DNA of 15,263 nt from DATAYF01 sp036272735 (GTDB taxonomy: Bacteria > Chloroflexota > Ktedonobacteria > Ktedonobacterales > Ktedonobacteraceae). Made by a program: the position numbers and the translations under genes. Position 1 is the first letter of the stretch, and each line of letters opens with the position of its first letter. This document shows positions 6,067-14,166 of this stretch, piece by piece. The notes below the pieces were generated by a model. The model was not told the DNA's origin. It ran no database searches and worked only from the letters and a program-made list of their open reading frames with translations. Where the stretch lies: positions 1 through 15,263 of the forward strand of contig DATAYF010000088.1 of the NCBI GenBank assembly GCA_036272735.1. The letters are read 5' to 3'.

Positions 6067-8613
6067 ATGGATGAACACGTGGCAATAGGGCGAGAGCATT
6101 CGGCGGATATGCAGGCGTTTATCGCGCGCTATCCGTTTACCCTGGATTCCTTTCAAATTGAGGCGCTGGAACATTTAGATGCGGGACAATCGGTGATGGT
6201 GGCAGCCCCTACCGGCACGGGAAAAACGCTGGTGGCCGAGTATGCCGTCTGGCTTGCCCAACAACGCAACCAGCGCGTGATCTATACGACCCCTTTGAAG
6301 GCGCTGTCCAACCAGAAGTACCGCGATATGCGTGAACTGTATGGCTATGACGCTGTCGGTCTGGTGACGGGCGATATTGTCGAGCACAGCCGGGCTTCGA
6401 TAGTGATTATGACCACCGAGGTCTACCGCAACATGCTGCTGGAAGAGGGCAACGAGCGCTTCCCGCGTGAAACATTGGAAAGCGTAGGCTTTGTGGTCTT
6501 TGACGAGTTGCATTACCTGAGCGACGTGGGGCGTGGACCCGTGTGGGAAGAGGCGATTATCTGTTCGCCACCACACGTGCAATTGATCGGGCTTTCGGCG
6601 ACGGTGAGTAACGCGGAAGACCTGGCAAGCTGGATTACGCGTGTGCACCGTTCCGTTTCGCTGGTTGTACATAACGAGCGTGCCGTGCCGCTTGAGCACT
6701 ACTACTTTCTGGACGGTAAGCTGCACCTGGTCATGGATGCGGATGGCAAGCGCGTCGAAAAGTTTCCGAACGTTGGTGGCGAGGCCAAGCTCGCCCGTAT
6801 GCTGGGTCGGCGTCGTGTCTACTCTACCGATGAAGAGGACGAGGAGGACGAGGAGGATGACGATGATGTGTGGGAGGATCGTCACCGGGGCGGTAGGAAT
6901 GAACGTGAGCAGAACCACGAGGCCAGCGTTGCTGAGAACGAGTCGGCGGCACAGGAGCAGCAAAAAACCAAACGACCACCGTTTCGGCGCGCGCCGGAGC
7001 CTGGCGAGGTCCTGACGGCGTTGCGCAGCGCCAGTATGTTGCCGTGTCTCTACTTCCTGCCCGGCCGTCGTGCCGTTGAAGAGGCCGCTATGGGGGCCTC
7101 GCTGCACCAATTCACGACGCCAGAGGAAGAGGCGCAGATTCGCGAAGAGGTTGGCGTCTGGATGGAGCACCTGCCAAAAGAGGATCGCAACTTGCAGCAG
7201 GTACATATGTTGACCGGGCTACTGCCGCGTGGCCTGGCCTTTCACCACGCTGGATTGTTGCCCGGACTGAAGGTGTTGGTCGAGACGCTCTTCGCGCGTG
7301 GATATCTGCGCGCCGTGTTCGCGACCGATACGTTGGCGCTTGGCATCAATATGCCTGCTCGCTCGGTCGTCGTCGGTAGTTTGAGTAAATTCGATGGGCA
7401 GGCCATGCGCCTGTTGACGCCCAACGAGTATAGCCAGTTAACCGGTCGGGCTGGTCGGCGTGGTATGGATGTGCTCGGCACGGCGATTATTCCCTACTCG
7501 CCCTGGGAGCCATTTGAGCAGGCGTTTCAGAGCATCACCGGCGAACTGCATCCGGTCACCAGTTCCTTTGTCATCCGCTACAATTCAGTGCTCAATCTCT
7601 GGCGTCCCGGTGATATTCAGCATTTACGCCGTATCTGCGCCTCAAGTTTGCGTGAATACCAGCGTTACCTGCTGTGGGAATTGAACGAGTTGCAGCGTTT
7701 GGAGAAGCGCTATCGCAAGGCCAAGAAGGCGGGTAAAAAGAAGGGGCCAGCCTCCGATAATGCCTGGCAGGCGTTGGAGCGGCGGCGCGAAAAGATCGGT
7801 TCGTTCCCGCTTAGTCGCGCGGGCGCGGCTGAACTGGATGGCACGGTCTTCGCATTGCGGGCGTTGGGCTTTATCGGCCAGGACGATAGCCTATCCTTGA
7901 AGGGCCGCATTCTGCGCGGCATTTTCCATCCGGCGGGCATCACCATCGTGGAGCTGCTCACAAGTGGGGTACTTGATGAGCTTTCCGCGCAAGAACTGAC
8001 CGAGGTGTGTAGCTGGTTTACCTATGACAATGATCGCCGCCTGAACAATCGGCACGTGCTTGGCAATCGCTTGCTCAGGGTGCGGCGCGAACTCTGGCAT
8101 GTTGCTCAGCATGTTCGCGGCATCGAGGAGCGGGCGAGTATCGCGGTCTCGCCCGCTATTATTCCAGATTTTCATGGGCTGGCGCTCTCCTGGTCACACA
8201 GCATGTCACTGAGCGCATTGTTGCATCGCATCGACCTGGCGGAAGGCGACATTTTGATGCTACTCAACCAGACGATTGACCTGGTGCAGCAGATACAGGC
8301 TGCGATTGGGCAGGTGTTGGACGCTCCCGATATTTGGGAGCAGAGTACGCTCGCTTTAACCGAGGGCAATGTTAACGCCAGTCGTGCCCGTAGCCATGCA
8401 GAGTGGTTGCAGCAGCAGCGTGCACGCCTGGAACGTCTACGCCCACTTTTGGCGCAGGGAGCCGCCTCGCTGTTGCACGGCATCATCGTGCAGAGCCGCA
8501 CCATTCCTTCGATGGTGGCGCAAGTGGGCGTCGAGGCTGTGCCGCTGGACGCGGAAGAAGATCGTGATGCGCAAAATCTGAACGACCCCCAAACATTTGT
8601 GGGTGAGGTATAG
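6067..8613 (+). CDS. Ski2/Mtr4-like DExH-box helicase with DSHCT domain (HelY-like)
   Basis: The 848-aa protein has all core superfamily 2 motifs: Q-like FTLDSFQ (24-30), Walker A APTGTGKT (47-54), motif Ia TTPLKALSNQK (74-84), motif II DELH (146-149), motif III SAT (177-179) and motif VI QLTGRAGRRG (457-466). A DSHCT-type domain lies at about 600-760 (for example GRILRGIFHPAG, 613-624). This is the bacterial Ski2/Mtr4-like group that includes mycobacterial HelY. Eukaryotic relatives unwind RNA for the exosome; the bacterial role is poorly defined, so RNA unwinding is inference. Between the two RecA domains is an insertion of about 60 residues (254-310), with a run of Asp/Glu (255-267) followed by charged, low-complexity sequence. 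The ATG at 6067 has only a weak ribosome binding site (AAAGAA). The gene stands alone, between a palindrome and an intrinsic terminator. Confidence 0.92.
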   Translation: MDEHVAIGREHSADMQAFIARYPFTLDSFQIEALEHLDAGQSVMVAAPTGTGKTLVAEYAVWLAQQRNQRVIYTTPLKALSNQKYRDMRELYGYDAVGLVTGDIVEHSRASIVIMTTEVYRNMLLEEGNERFPRETLESVGFVVFDELHYLSDVGRGPVWEEAIICSPPHVQLIGLSATVSNAEDLASWITRVHRSVSLVVHNERAVPLEHYYFLDGKLHLVMDADGKRVEKFPNVGGEAKLARMLGRRRVYSTDEEDEEDEEDDDDVWEDRHRGGRNEREQNHEASVAENESAAQEQQKTKRPPFRRAPEPGEVLTALRSASMLPCLYFLPGRRAVEEAAMGASLHQFTTPEEEAQIREEVGVWMEHLPKEDRNLQQVHMLTGLLPRGLAFHHAGLLPGLKVLVETLFARGYLRAVFATDTLALGINMPARSVVVGSLSKFDGQAMRLLTPNEYSQLTGRAGRRGMDVLGTAIIPYSPWEPFEQAFQSITGELHPVTSSFVIRYNSVLNLWRPGDIQHLRRICASSLREYQRYLLWELNELQRLEKRYRKAKKAGKKKGPASDNAWQALERRREKIGSFPLSRAGAAELDGTVFALRALGFIGQDDSLSLKGRILRGIFHPAGITIVELLTSGVLDELSAQELTEVCSWFTYDNDRRLNNRHVLGNRLLRVRRELWHVAQHVRGIEERASIAVSPAIIPDFHGLALSWSHSMSLSALLHRIDLAEGDILMLLNQTIDLVQQIQAAIGQVLDAPDIWEQSTLALTEGNVNASRARSHAEWLQQQRARLERLRPLLAQGAASLLHGIIVQSRTIPSMVAQVGVEAVPLDAEEDRDAQNLNDPQTFVGEV

Positions 8614-8616
8614 GAG

Positions 8617-8642
8617 ACGACCCCCGCAAGGGGGTCGTTTTT
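8617..8642 (+). terminator. Rho-independent terminator of the helicase gene
   Basis: A 9-bp perfect stem, ACGACCCCC (8617-8625) paired with GGGGGTCGT (8630-8638), is closed by a GCAA tetraloop. Five T's follow (8638-8642). It begins 3 nt after the helicase stop codon. It is the only textbook intrinsic terminator in the window. Confidence 0.95.
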
Positions 8643-8687
8643 CGTCGGGGCATACATTACTTTGGTCATGCTTAGAAGCCGAATGCA

Positions 8688-8716
8688 TTGTCAGATGCAG
8701 GTAAGTTGACTAATAT
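8688..8716 (+). promoter_or_regulatory. Probable promoter of the first kinase gene
   Basis: TTGTCA (8688-8693, 5/6) is followed after 17 nt by TAATAT (8711-8716, 4/6). Transcription would start near 8723, giving a leader of about 96 nt. A TTGACT at 8706 lacks a well-placed -10. Confidence 0.4.
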
Positions 8717-8818
8717 GTGTAAAGGTGTCAGTGAGTATCATCAGGTGGGATTGTGGTGAGGTAAGGGAATAATAGATGTTGGCTCTCGCGAGTTGCCAGC
8801 AAAAAGGGGTTGTTTTGC

Positions 8819-11116
8819 ATGAATGCAGAGGCATTGATTGGAAAGGTTTTAGGTACCTGTACACTGCAAAAGCTGATCGGGCAAGGAGGCATGGGGGCGG
8901 TTTATTTGGCCCAACAATCTCGACCGAAGCGCCAGGTTGCCGTAAAGGTATTATTACCAATGACGACCTTGACTTCGCGCCAGCTTGCCGCGTTCCTTGA
9001 GCGTTTCCGCCGCGAGACCGATGCCGCCGCTGCATTAGAGCATCCCAATATTATGCCAGTGCACGAATACGGTGAACGCGAGGGGCTTGCGTACCTGGTG
9101 ATGCCTTACGTCAGTGGCGGCACACTGCGCGATCTTTTAGAGCGCGAGGGGGCGTTGCCGCTCGATACCACACACAGTTTTCTTGAGCAGATGGCGGCCG
9201 CGATTGACCTGGCGCATGAACGTGGCGTGATACACCGTGATATCAAGCCAGCGAATATTTTGATGACCCCCGAAGGACGTGTGCTGCTGACCGACTTCGG
9301 CCTGGTGAAGATTATCGCCGAGGGTCAGAGCGGGCAACTCCGTCTTACCGGTCCAGGGGCTCCCGTGGGCACGCCTGACTACATGGCTCCAGAACAGGTC
9401 ATCGGCGAAGATGTTGATCCGCGAGCCGACCTGTACTCGCTGGGGGTGATCCTCTATCAAATGGTCACCGGTACAACGCCATTTCAGGGCGACACGCCGA
9501 TGCAAATTGCCTCTCAGCATCTCCAAATGCCTCCGCCATCTCCAAAAGCGTTACGTCCTGATCTGCCCTCTGAGGCCGAACACATTATTTTGCGCGCCAT
9601 GGCGAAACGACCAGAGGATCGCTACACGCGTGCTCAAGATATGGCGAACGCGTTTCGTATGGCGCTGCTCAACGCTGGCTTCTTGATCGAGATGAGTACT
9701 GCGAGCATGCCACGTATGCCCATGAGCAGCACGAATGGACGCCTCTTCGTTCAAAAAGGGAATGGAGGCGGCGTTGATCCTGCCCAACCGGCCCCTGCTC
9801 TACACACTGCTGAGCGCGTCGGTTTCGATGCTCAGCAAGAAGCCAATCAGCTCAATCTCGGCGCTGGTGGCCTCTTGCGTGGTACTGGTATGTTGCCTTC
9901 GGTAACGAGCAATCAGCCTGCCGCTAAAATGGGTGGTGGCCTGCTTTCGCGTACCGGTATGATGCCTGCCATCAGCAAAGGCCCTGCCCCAACAGCTACC
10001 GTTGCCAACCAGGACGCAGGTGGGCTACTTTCACGCACGGGTCGGTTTCCACGGGTGGGTACCGGTCAATTTCCCACGGTCACTGTGCCAGATAGCGAAG
10101 GCATTATGTCCACGGTACCTACGACTCCTGGCCTTGAGGAGTACGCCAACACTGGCTCGTTTGCCGCCACTGAGGCAGCGCAGAATACCTCTGGAGCTAC
10201 GAAGCTTACCGGGCCGGTGAAAGTGGTCAAGGTTCCGGTTGCCGGTCAGCCAGGACGCTTTGTGACTGGCTTGTTGCCCGTCTCGGCGCAAGACAAGGCC
10301 GGAGAAGGTGAAGGGGTCTCACAAAAGAAGCGTTTACGTCCCTGGGTGAAGGTCGCGGCCGTGGTCATCATCGTATTGATCGTGCTGGGCAGCGTGAGCG
10401 CGTTCCTGCTCTCACGTCCGCACGCGGCACCTTCGCATGGGAATTCCCAGGGCATGACTGCCGCGCAGCCTGCTAACTCGCAGGCAACAGCGGCTGCCAA
10501 AGCAACGGACGCGGCTCAGGCCAATATTTTGATCCATGATCCCCTAGACCATCAGATCAATGGCTGGTTAACCGCACCTGCCAACGTCTTTGCCTTCAAA
10601 AATGGTGCGTATCACATTACGGTTCCCGACTCGCAGGGGCGAGTCTCGTTGCTGCAAAATCATATCTTTAGCACGCCGATGGTGTACTCGTTGAATATGC
10701 AGGAGGTTAATGGCAATGATAAGGCCATGAATAATACCTTCGGCATGGTCTTTCGTTTCAGCCAGAAAACGGTGAATAAAAAGGCGGTCACGTCGTTCTA
10801 TAGCTTTGAGGTCGAAAATGTGCCGGGCGGCTCCTATCGCCTCTGGAAATACGATGATTCTAAAGGGAGTGGTGTGCATGCCTGGACCGATCTGTGGCAT
10901 GCGAAGTTCGGTAAGGAGTTTCATCAGGGTCATGGGGTGCAGGCTGCCAACGCGTTCAAAGTGGTTACGAAGGGCAATGCCTTCACATTTGTCGTCAATG
11001 GCAAGACCGTTGGTACAAAGCAGGATGGCAGCTTCCAGGGTGGCATGGTTGGGTTGATCGTCACGCTGAAGGGGACCGAGGTCGCTTTCAATAATCTGTT
11101 GATTACGCGTAGCTAG
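8819..11116 (+). CDS. Transmembrane Ser/Thr protein kinase with LamG/DUF1080-like sensor domain (paralogue 1)
   Basis: The protein is 765 aa. The Hanks-type kinase domain (about 10-283) has the Gly-loop GQGGMGAV (21-28), Lys43, Glu66, the catalytic loop HRDIKPAN (139-146), DFG (159-161) and activation segment GTPDYMAPE (184-192), so it should be active. The cytoplasmic linker (290-505) contains three copies of a GGLL-x-x-TG-x-x-P motif (350, 373, 401). A juxtamembrane motif VKVVKVPVAGQPGR (467-480) precedes one TM helix (about 511-531). Outside is an Ala/Thr/Gln-rich stalk and a beta-rich domain (571-765) resembling the ConA-like DUF1080/LamG fold, with WTDLWHAKFGKEFH and FTFVVNGKTVGT. It is probably a receptor kinase sensing an external ligand, which is inference. 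The ATG at 8819 is chosen because AAAAAGGGG lies 9 nt upstream and the paralogue starts identically (MNAE). A TTG at 8810 touches that site and is rejected. Confidence 0.92.
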   Translation: MNAEALIGKVLGTCTLQKLIGQGGMGAVYLAQQSRPKRQVAVKVLLPMTTLTSRQLAAFLERFRRETDAAAALEHPNIMPVHEYGEREGLAYLVMPYVSGGTLRDLLEREGALPLDTTHSFLEQMAAAIDLAHERGVIHRDIKPANILMTPEGRVLLTDFGLVKIIAEGQSGQLRLTGPGAPVGTPDYMAPEQVIGEDVDPRADLYSLGVILYQMVTGTTPFQGDTPMQIASQHLQMPPPSPKALRPDLPSEAEHIILRAMAKRPEDRYTRAQDMANAFRMALLNAGFLIEMSTASMPRMPMSSTNGRLFVQKGNGGGVDPAQPAPALHTAERVGFDAQQEANQLNLGAGGLLRGTGMLPSVTSNQPAAKMGGGLLSRTGMMPAISKGPAPTATVANQDAGGLLSRTGRFPRVGTGQFPTVTVPDSEGIMSTVPTTPGLEEYANTGSFAATEAAQNTSGATKLTGPVKVVKVPVAGQPGRFVTGLLPVSAQDKAGEGEGVSQKKRLRPWVKVAAVVIIVLIVLGSVSAFLLSRPHAAPSHGNSQGMTAAQPANSQATAAAKATDAAQANILIHDPLDHQINGWLTAPANVFAFKNGAYHITVPDSQGRVSLLQNHIFSTPMVYSLNMQEVNGNDKAMNNTFGMVFRFSQKTVNKKAVTSFYSFEVENVPGGSYRLWKYDDSKGSGVHAWTDLWHAKFGKEFHQGHGVQAANAFKVVTKGNAFTFVVNGKTVGTKQDGSFQGGMVGLIVTLKGTEVAFNNLLITRS
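9866..10090 (+). repeat. Repeated GGLL-TG-P motif in the kinase 1 linker
   Basis: Residues 350-363, 373-386 and 401-414 share the pattern GGLL(S/R)-x-TG-x-x-P. A shortened echo, GTGQFPTV, follows at 414-421. All lie in the low-complexity intracellular linker between the kinase core and membrane. The threonine before glycine recurs in every unit and could be an autophosphorylation site. None of these units is present in the paralogous kinase. Confidence 0.7.
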
Positions 11117-11141
11117 CAGGAATGAGTAAAATGTCTAAAAC

Positions 11142-11314
11142 CTGTAGGCCCCAATTTATCGTGGGCACGCGCGATTTATTGCGCACGAGTGCTTCGCGCA
11201 TATCCAGCCCTAGAATCCGACTAACCCGTATCATTGCAGGGTGTTGGATTAGTTGGCTGGAAGGACCACGTGCACGATAAATCGCGCGTGCCCACGATAA
11301 ACCGGGTTCTACAG
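11142..11314. repeat. MITE-like 173-bp inverted-repeat element
   Basis: The core arms are a perfect 25-nt inverted repeat (11155-11179 and 11277-11301). Extending to CTGTAG/CTACAG gives 38-nt arms with four mismatches (11142-11179 and 11277-11314). The interior has further partial self-complementarity: TCCAGCC at 11202-11208 pairs with GGCTGGA at 11255-11261. The whole segment could fold into a long hairpin. The dinucleotide TA flanks both sides (11145-11146 and 11310-11311), compatible with an IS630/Tc1-mariner-type MITE of about 163 bp, though the flanks are themselves symmetric. It fills most of the 300-bp gap between the kinase genes. The remaining 11315-11416 holds no feature I can support except the ribosome binding site. 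Confidence 0.7.
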
Positions 11315-11402
11315 ATATTGCATGTTTTGCGCGCCAGGAAATGGTTGCTAGGTTACATTTTTAAAAAGCATGATCGGTTCCTACGCCAGGCGCCTTTTCT
11401 TC

Positions 11403-11410
11403 AAGAAGGG
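11403..11410 (+). promoter_or_regulatory. Shine-Dalgarno site fixing the kinase 2 start
   Basis: AAGAAGGG lies 6 nt before the ATG at 11417. The frame is open back to 11234, but that extension crosses the right arm of the inverted-repeat element and adds 61 residues absent from the paralogue. The start at 11417 is therefore preferred. Confidence 0.75.
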
Positions 11411-11416
11411 ATTTTG

Positions 11417-14137
11417 ATGAACGCAGAGTCATTGATCGGACAGGTATTAGGCACCTGCACCCTGCAGCGTCTGGTTGGTCAGGGTGGGATGGGGGCTGTG
11501 TTCCTGGCACAGCAATCGCGCCCCCGGCGTCAGGTTGCTGTAAAGGTGCTGCTGCCTGCGAACGTGCAATCCTCTGCTCAGCGTGTGGCCTTTCTCGAAC
11601 GCTTCCGGCGTGAGACCGATGCCGCTGCTGCACTAGAGCATCCCTATATTTTGCCAGTGCATGAATATGGAGAACGCGAGGGGCTTGCGTACCTGGTGAT
11701 GCCTTATATCCGTGGAGGCACGTTGCGTGAAGAGTTGGAGCAGCAAGGTTCGTTGCCGCTGATCAGGACGATGAGTTATCTCGAACAAATGGCGGCCGCG
11801 CTTGATTTCGCGCATAGCCGTGGGGTTATTCACCGCGACGTGAAACCAGCCAATATACTCAAGACGCCCGATGGTCGTTTGCTGCTCTCGGATTTTGGCC
11901 TGGTCAAGATTATCGCCGAGGGGCAGTCAGAGCAGGCGCGTTTAACTGGTAATGGCGGCCCAATTGGTACGCCCGATTACATGGCACCAGAGCAGGCACT
12001 GGGCGTGGAAGGGGTCAGCGCACGATCCGATGTGTATGCCCTGGGTGTGGTGCTGTACCACATGGTGACCGGCAAAGTGCCTTTTCAGGGTGATACGCCG
12101 ATGCAGGTCGCGATGCAGCATATTCATACGCCGCCGCCATCGCCGCGCGCCGCGCGCGCCGACCTGCCGCCACAGGCGGATCGTGTGATGCTAAAAGCAC
12201 TGGCGAAGCGTCCTATAGAGCGTTATGCCCAGGCCGGAGAACTGGCTGTGGCGTTTCGCGAGGCACTGATTGCCGCTGGGGTGCGTTTAGATGCCCTGCT
12301 TTCAACTCCGCAAGCTGACGCCGAGGCGAAGTCGCCTGGTGCGCGTCTCTTTACGTCTCGTAGTTTATTTGACCCGATGTGGCGGTCTGAACGGTCGGAA
12401 ACGGCGCTGGAGCGAAATACTCCCGCGCAAGAGCTTCCGGTGGTACATGATGAGCCTGAGCCGGTAGAAGCGGCATTGCCTATGCAGAAGCGCAAACAGG
12501 GACTGGATGCGTCAGCTTTTGCACGCGTGAAGACTCCCGAATCCGCAAAAACACGGGCAACGCCGCTTCCTGCTGTGCGCGAGAGGTATACGCCGTTGCC
12601 GCCAACTCCGTTAAAACTACGCCCCAAGGGGGAAGGATTAAGTATGTTTCAGAAGCCCAAATTGCATGGTTCACCGTCAAAAACGCCCGAAAATCAACAC
12701 GCGGCTTTCCAGGGTTCGCAGCCCAACGCGGGGCCACAGAATGGCGATGCCACCGTGCCATTCCAGACGCAAGCTCAACCCGGTATGCCGCAACCTATAC
12801 CTGGCATGAATACGCATGCGTCGGGCCAGTTTGATACTATGAATCAATCGAACAATGACGTGCCACCGTTCGCGTTCAACCAGCCCGGCACCATGAACGG
12901 CCCCGTACCTTTTCGGCAGCCGTTTGCACCTGGCAACACGACACGCCACCTGGGTAATCCCAATGCTTCTGCGAATGTTGCCCCTCCCTTTGCGCCAACC
13001 AATAACGCGGGTGCGTCAGCGGCGTTCCCTTCTGGTAACACGACGCAGCAGTGGGGTGGTCCCGCGATGCCTCCGCCTTCTGCGCCGAAGAACGCCACGC
13101 ACGCCACGCGTACGCTAGGTGATCCCAATATGTCGCCTGCCGGTGGATCTGGAGTCTTTCCTCCTCCCAACGCTCGCGGCAATACCGGTGCTCTGGTGCC
13201 TTACCAAGGGCAGGGCATGACCGGTGCCATGAAGCTCGCACACTCAGTGAAGGTGGTGCAAGTTCCCGTTGCCGGTCAGCCTGGCCGCTATATGACGGGA
13301 TTTCTGCCCGTGCTGCCAAAGGATGAATCAGCAACCGCCGAGGACGAGCAAAACAAGGCGGCTGGCGCGAAGAAGCGAGTAGGTATTGCACTGGTGATCA
13401 TCGCCGTCGCTGTGGTGCTGTTGGGTTCTGGCCTCTATTTTCTGGTGGTCCCGCATTCCGGCTCGACAACCGCCATGCAAAATGGCAACACCACGCCTGG
13501 TACTATGACGACCGCCCAGGCAATTGCGCAGGCTACCGCGCAGGCCAACACGATCCTTGCGGACCCGATGACGTATAATAGTCATAACTGGCCGGTGGTG
13601 AGTAAGGGTAATCCACAATTTGCCTTTAAAGACGATGGCTATCACGTGATCGTGAATGGCCAGAGTAATAATGCCGGTCTGCCTTTGTTGCCCAACGAGA
13701 CCTATAGTAACTTCGGGTATACGGTGACGATGCAAGAGGCAAAGGGCGATGACGGGTCGGAATTTAACTTTTATGGGATTGTCTTGCGCTACAGTGCCCA
13801 CGGCAATAACAAAACGTTCTATCTTTTTGATTACCAGCCAAGCAACCACCAGTATGAATTTCGGGAGTACGTCGATAACGGTCATCTTAACGGGAACTCG
13901 CCCTGGACAGTTATCTGGCATCATGGTGTCGGGAAGGAATTCCATACTGGACATGGGGCCAAGAACAAAAATACACTGAAAGTTGCGGCGAGCGGCAGGG
14001 ATTTTACCTTCCTGATAAACGGAAAGCAGGTTGGCACTGCTCAGGATAAAGCGCTCAAAAGTGGGCAGATCGGCATGATGGTCAATAAATCGGGTTCTGA
14101 AGTTGCCTACTCGAATCTGCTTTTGACGAATAAATAA
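11417..14137 (+). CDS. Transmembrane Ser/Thr protein kinase with LamG/DUF1080-like sensor domain (paralogue 2)
   Basis: The protein is 906 aa from the ATG at 11417, beginning MNAESLIGQVLGTCTLQ like its upstream neighbour. All catalytic elements are present: GQGGMGAV (21-28), K43, E66, HRDVKPAN (139-146), DFG (159-161) and GTPDYMAPE (184-192). The kinase core is highly similar to paralogue 1. The linker (291-605) is unrelated to paralogue 1: about 315 residues rich in Pro, Asn, Gln, Ala and Thr, predicted disordered. The juxtamembrane motif VKVVQVPVAGQPGR (611-624) is conserved, followed by one TM helix (about 655-677). The extracellular domain (716-906) matches paralogue 1 in its last half (WTVIWHHGVGKEFHTGHG and FTFLINGKQVGTAQD). 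It probably arose by tandem duplication. A small membrane protein gene follows 29 bp downstream and may be cotranscribed. The ligand and targets are unknown. Confidence 0.92.
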   Translation: MNAESLIGQVLGTCTLQRLVGQGGMGAVFLAQQSRPRRQVAVKVLLPANVQSSAQRVAFLERFRRETDAAAALEHPYILPVHEYGEREGLAYLVMPYIRGGTLREELEQQGSLPLIRTMSYLEQMAAALDFAHSRGVIHRDVKPANILKTPDGRLLLSDFGLVKIIAEGQSEQARLTGNGGPIGTPDYMAPEQALGVEGVSARSDVYALGVVLYHMVTGKVPFQGDTPMQVAMQHIHTPPPSPRAARADLPPQADRVMLKALAKRPIERYAQAGELAVAFREALIAAGVRLDALLSTPQADAEAKSPGARLFTSRSLFDPMWRSERSETALERNTPAQELPVVHDEPEPVEAALPMQKRKQGLDASAFARVKTPESAKTRATPLPAVRERYTPLPPTPLKLRPKGEGLSMFQKPKLHGSPSKTPENQHAAFQGSQPNAGPQNGDATVPFQTQAQPGMPQPIPGMNTHASGQFDTMNQSNNDVPPFAFNQPGTMNGPVPFRQPFAPGNTTRHLGNPNASANVAPPFAPTNNAGASAAFPSGNTTQQWGGPAMPPPSAPKNATHATRTLGDPNMSPAGGSGVFPPPNARGNTGALVPYQGQGMTGAMKLAHSVKVVQVPVAGQPGRYMTGFLPVLPKDESATAEDEQNKAAGAKKRVGIALVIIAVAVVLLGSGLYFLVVPHSGSTTAMQNGNTTPGTMTTAQAIAQATAQANTILADPMTYNSHNWPVVSKGNPQFAFKDDGYHVIVNGQSNNAGLPLLPNETYSNFGYTVTMQEAKGDDGSEFNFYGIVLRYSAHGNNKTFYLFDYQPSNHQYEFREYVDNGHLNGNSPWTVIWHHGVGKEFHTGHGAKNKNTLKVAASGRDFTFLINGKQVGTAQDKALKSGQIGMMVNKSGSEVAYSNLLLTNK

Positions 14138-14154
14138 GTAAGTAGGTAGAAGGA

Positions 14155-14160
14155 AAGAGG
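14155..14160 (+). promoter_or_regulatory. Shine-Dalgarno site supporting a TTG start
   Basis: AAGAGG ends 6 nt before the TTG at 14167. No ATG occurs in this frame before residue 79, so the TTG with this site is the best start. Confidence 0.6.
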
Positions 14161-14166
14161 TATCTG

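Noticed and set aside
8706..8741. TTGACT with TATCAT as promoter of kinase 1
   Set aside because: The spacing of 24 nt is too long for a sigma-70-type promoter. The pair at 8688-8716 fits better.
11234..11416. 61-residue N-terminal extension of kinase 2
   Set aside because: It reads through the right arm of the inverted-repeat element and is absent from the paralogue. A Shine-Dalgarno site precedes the ATG at 11417.
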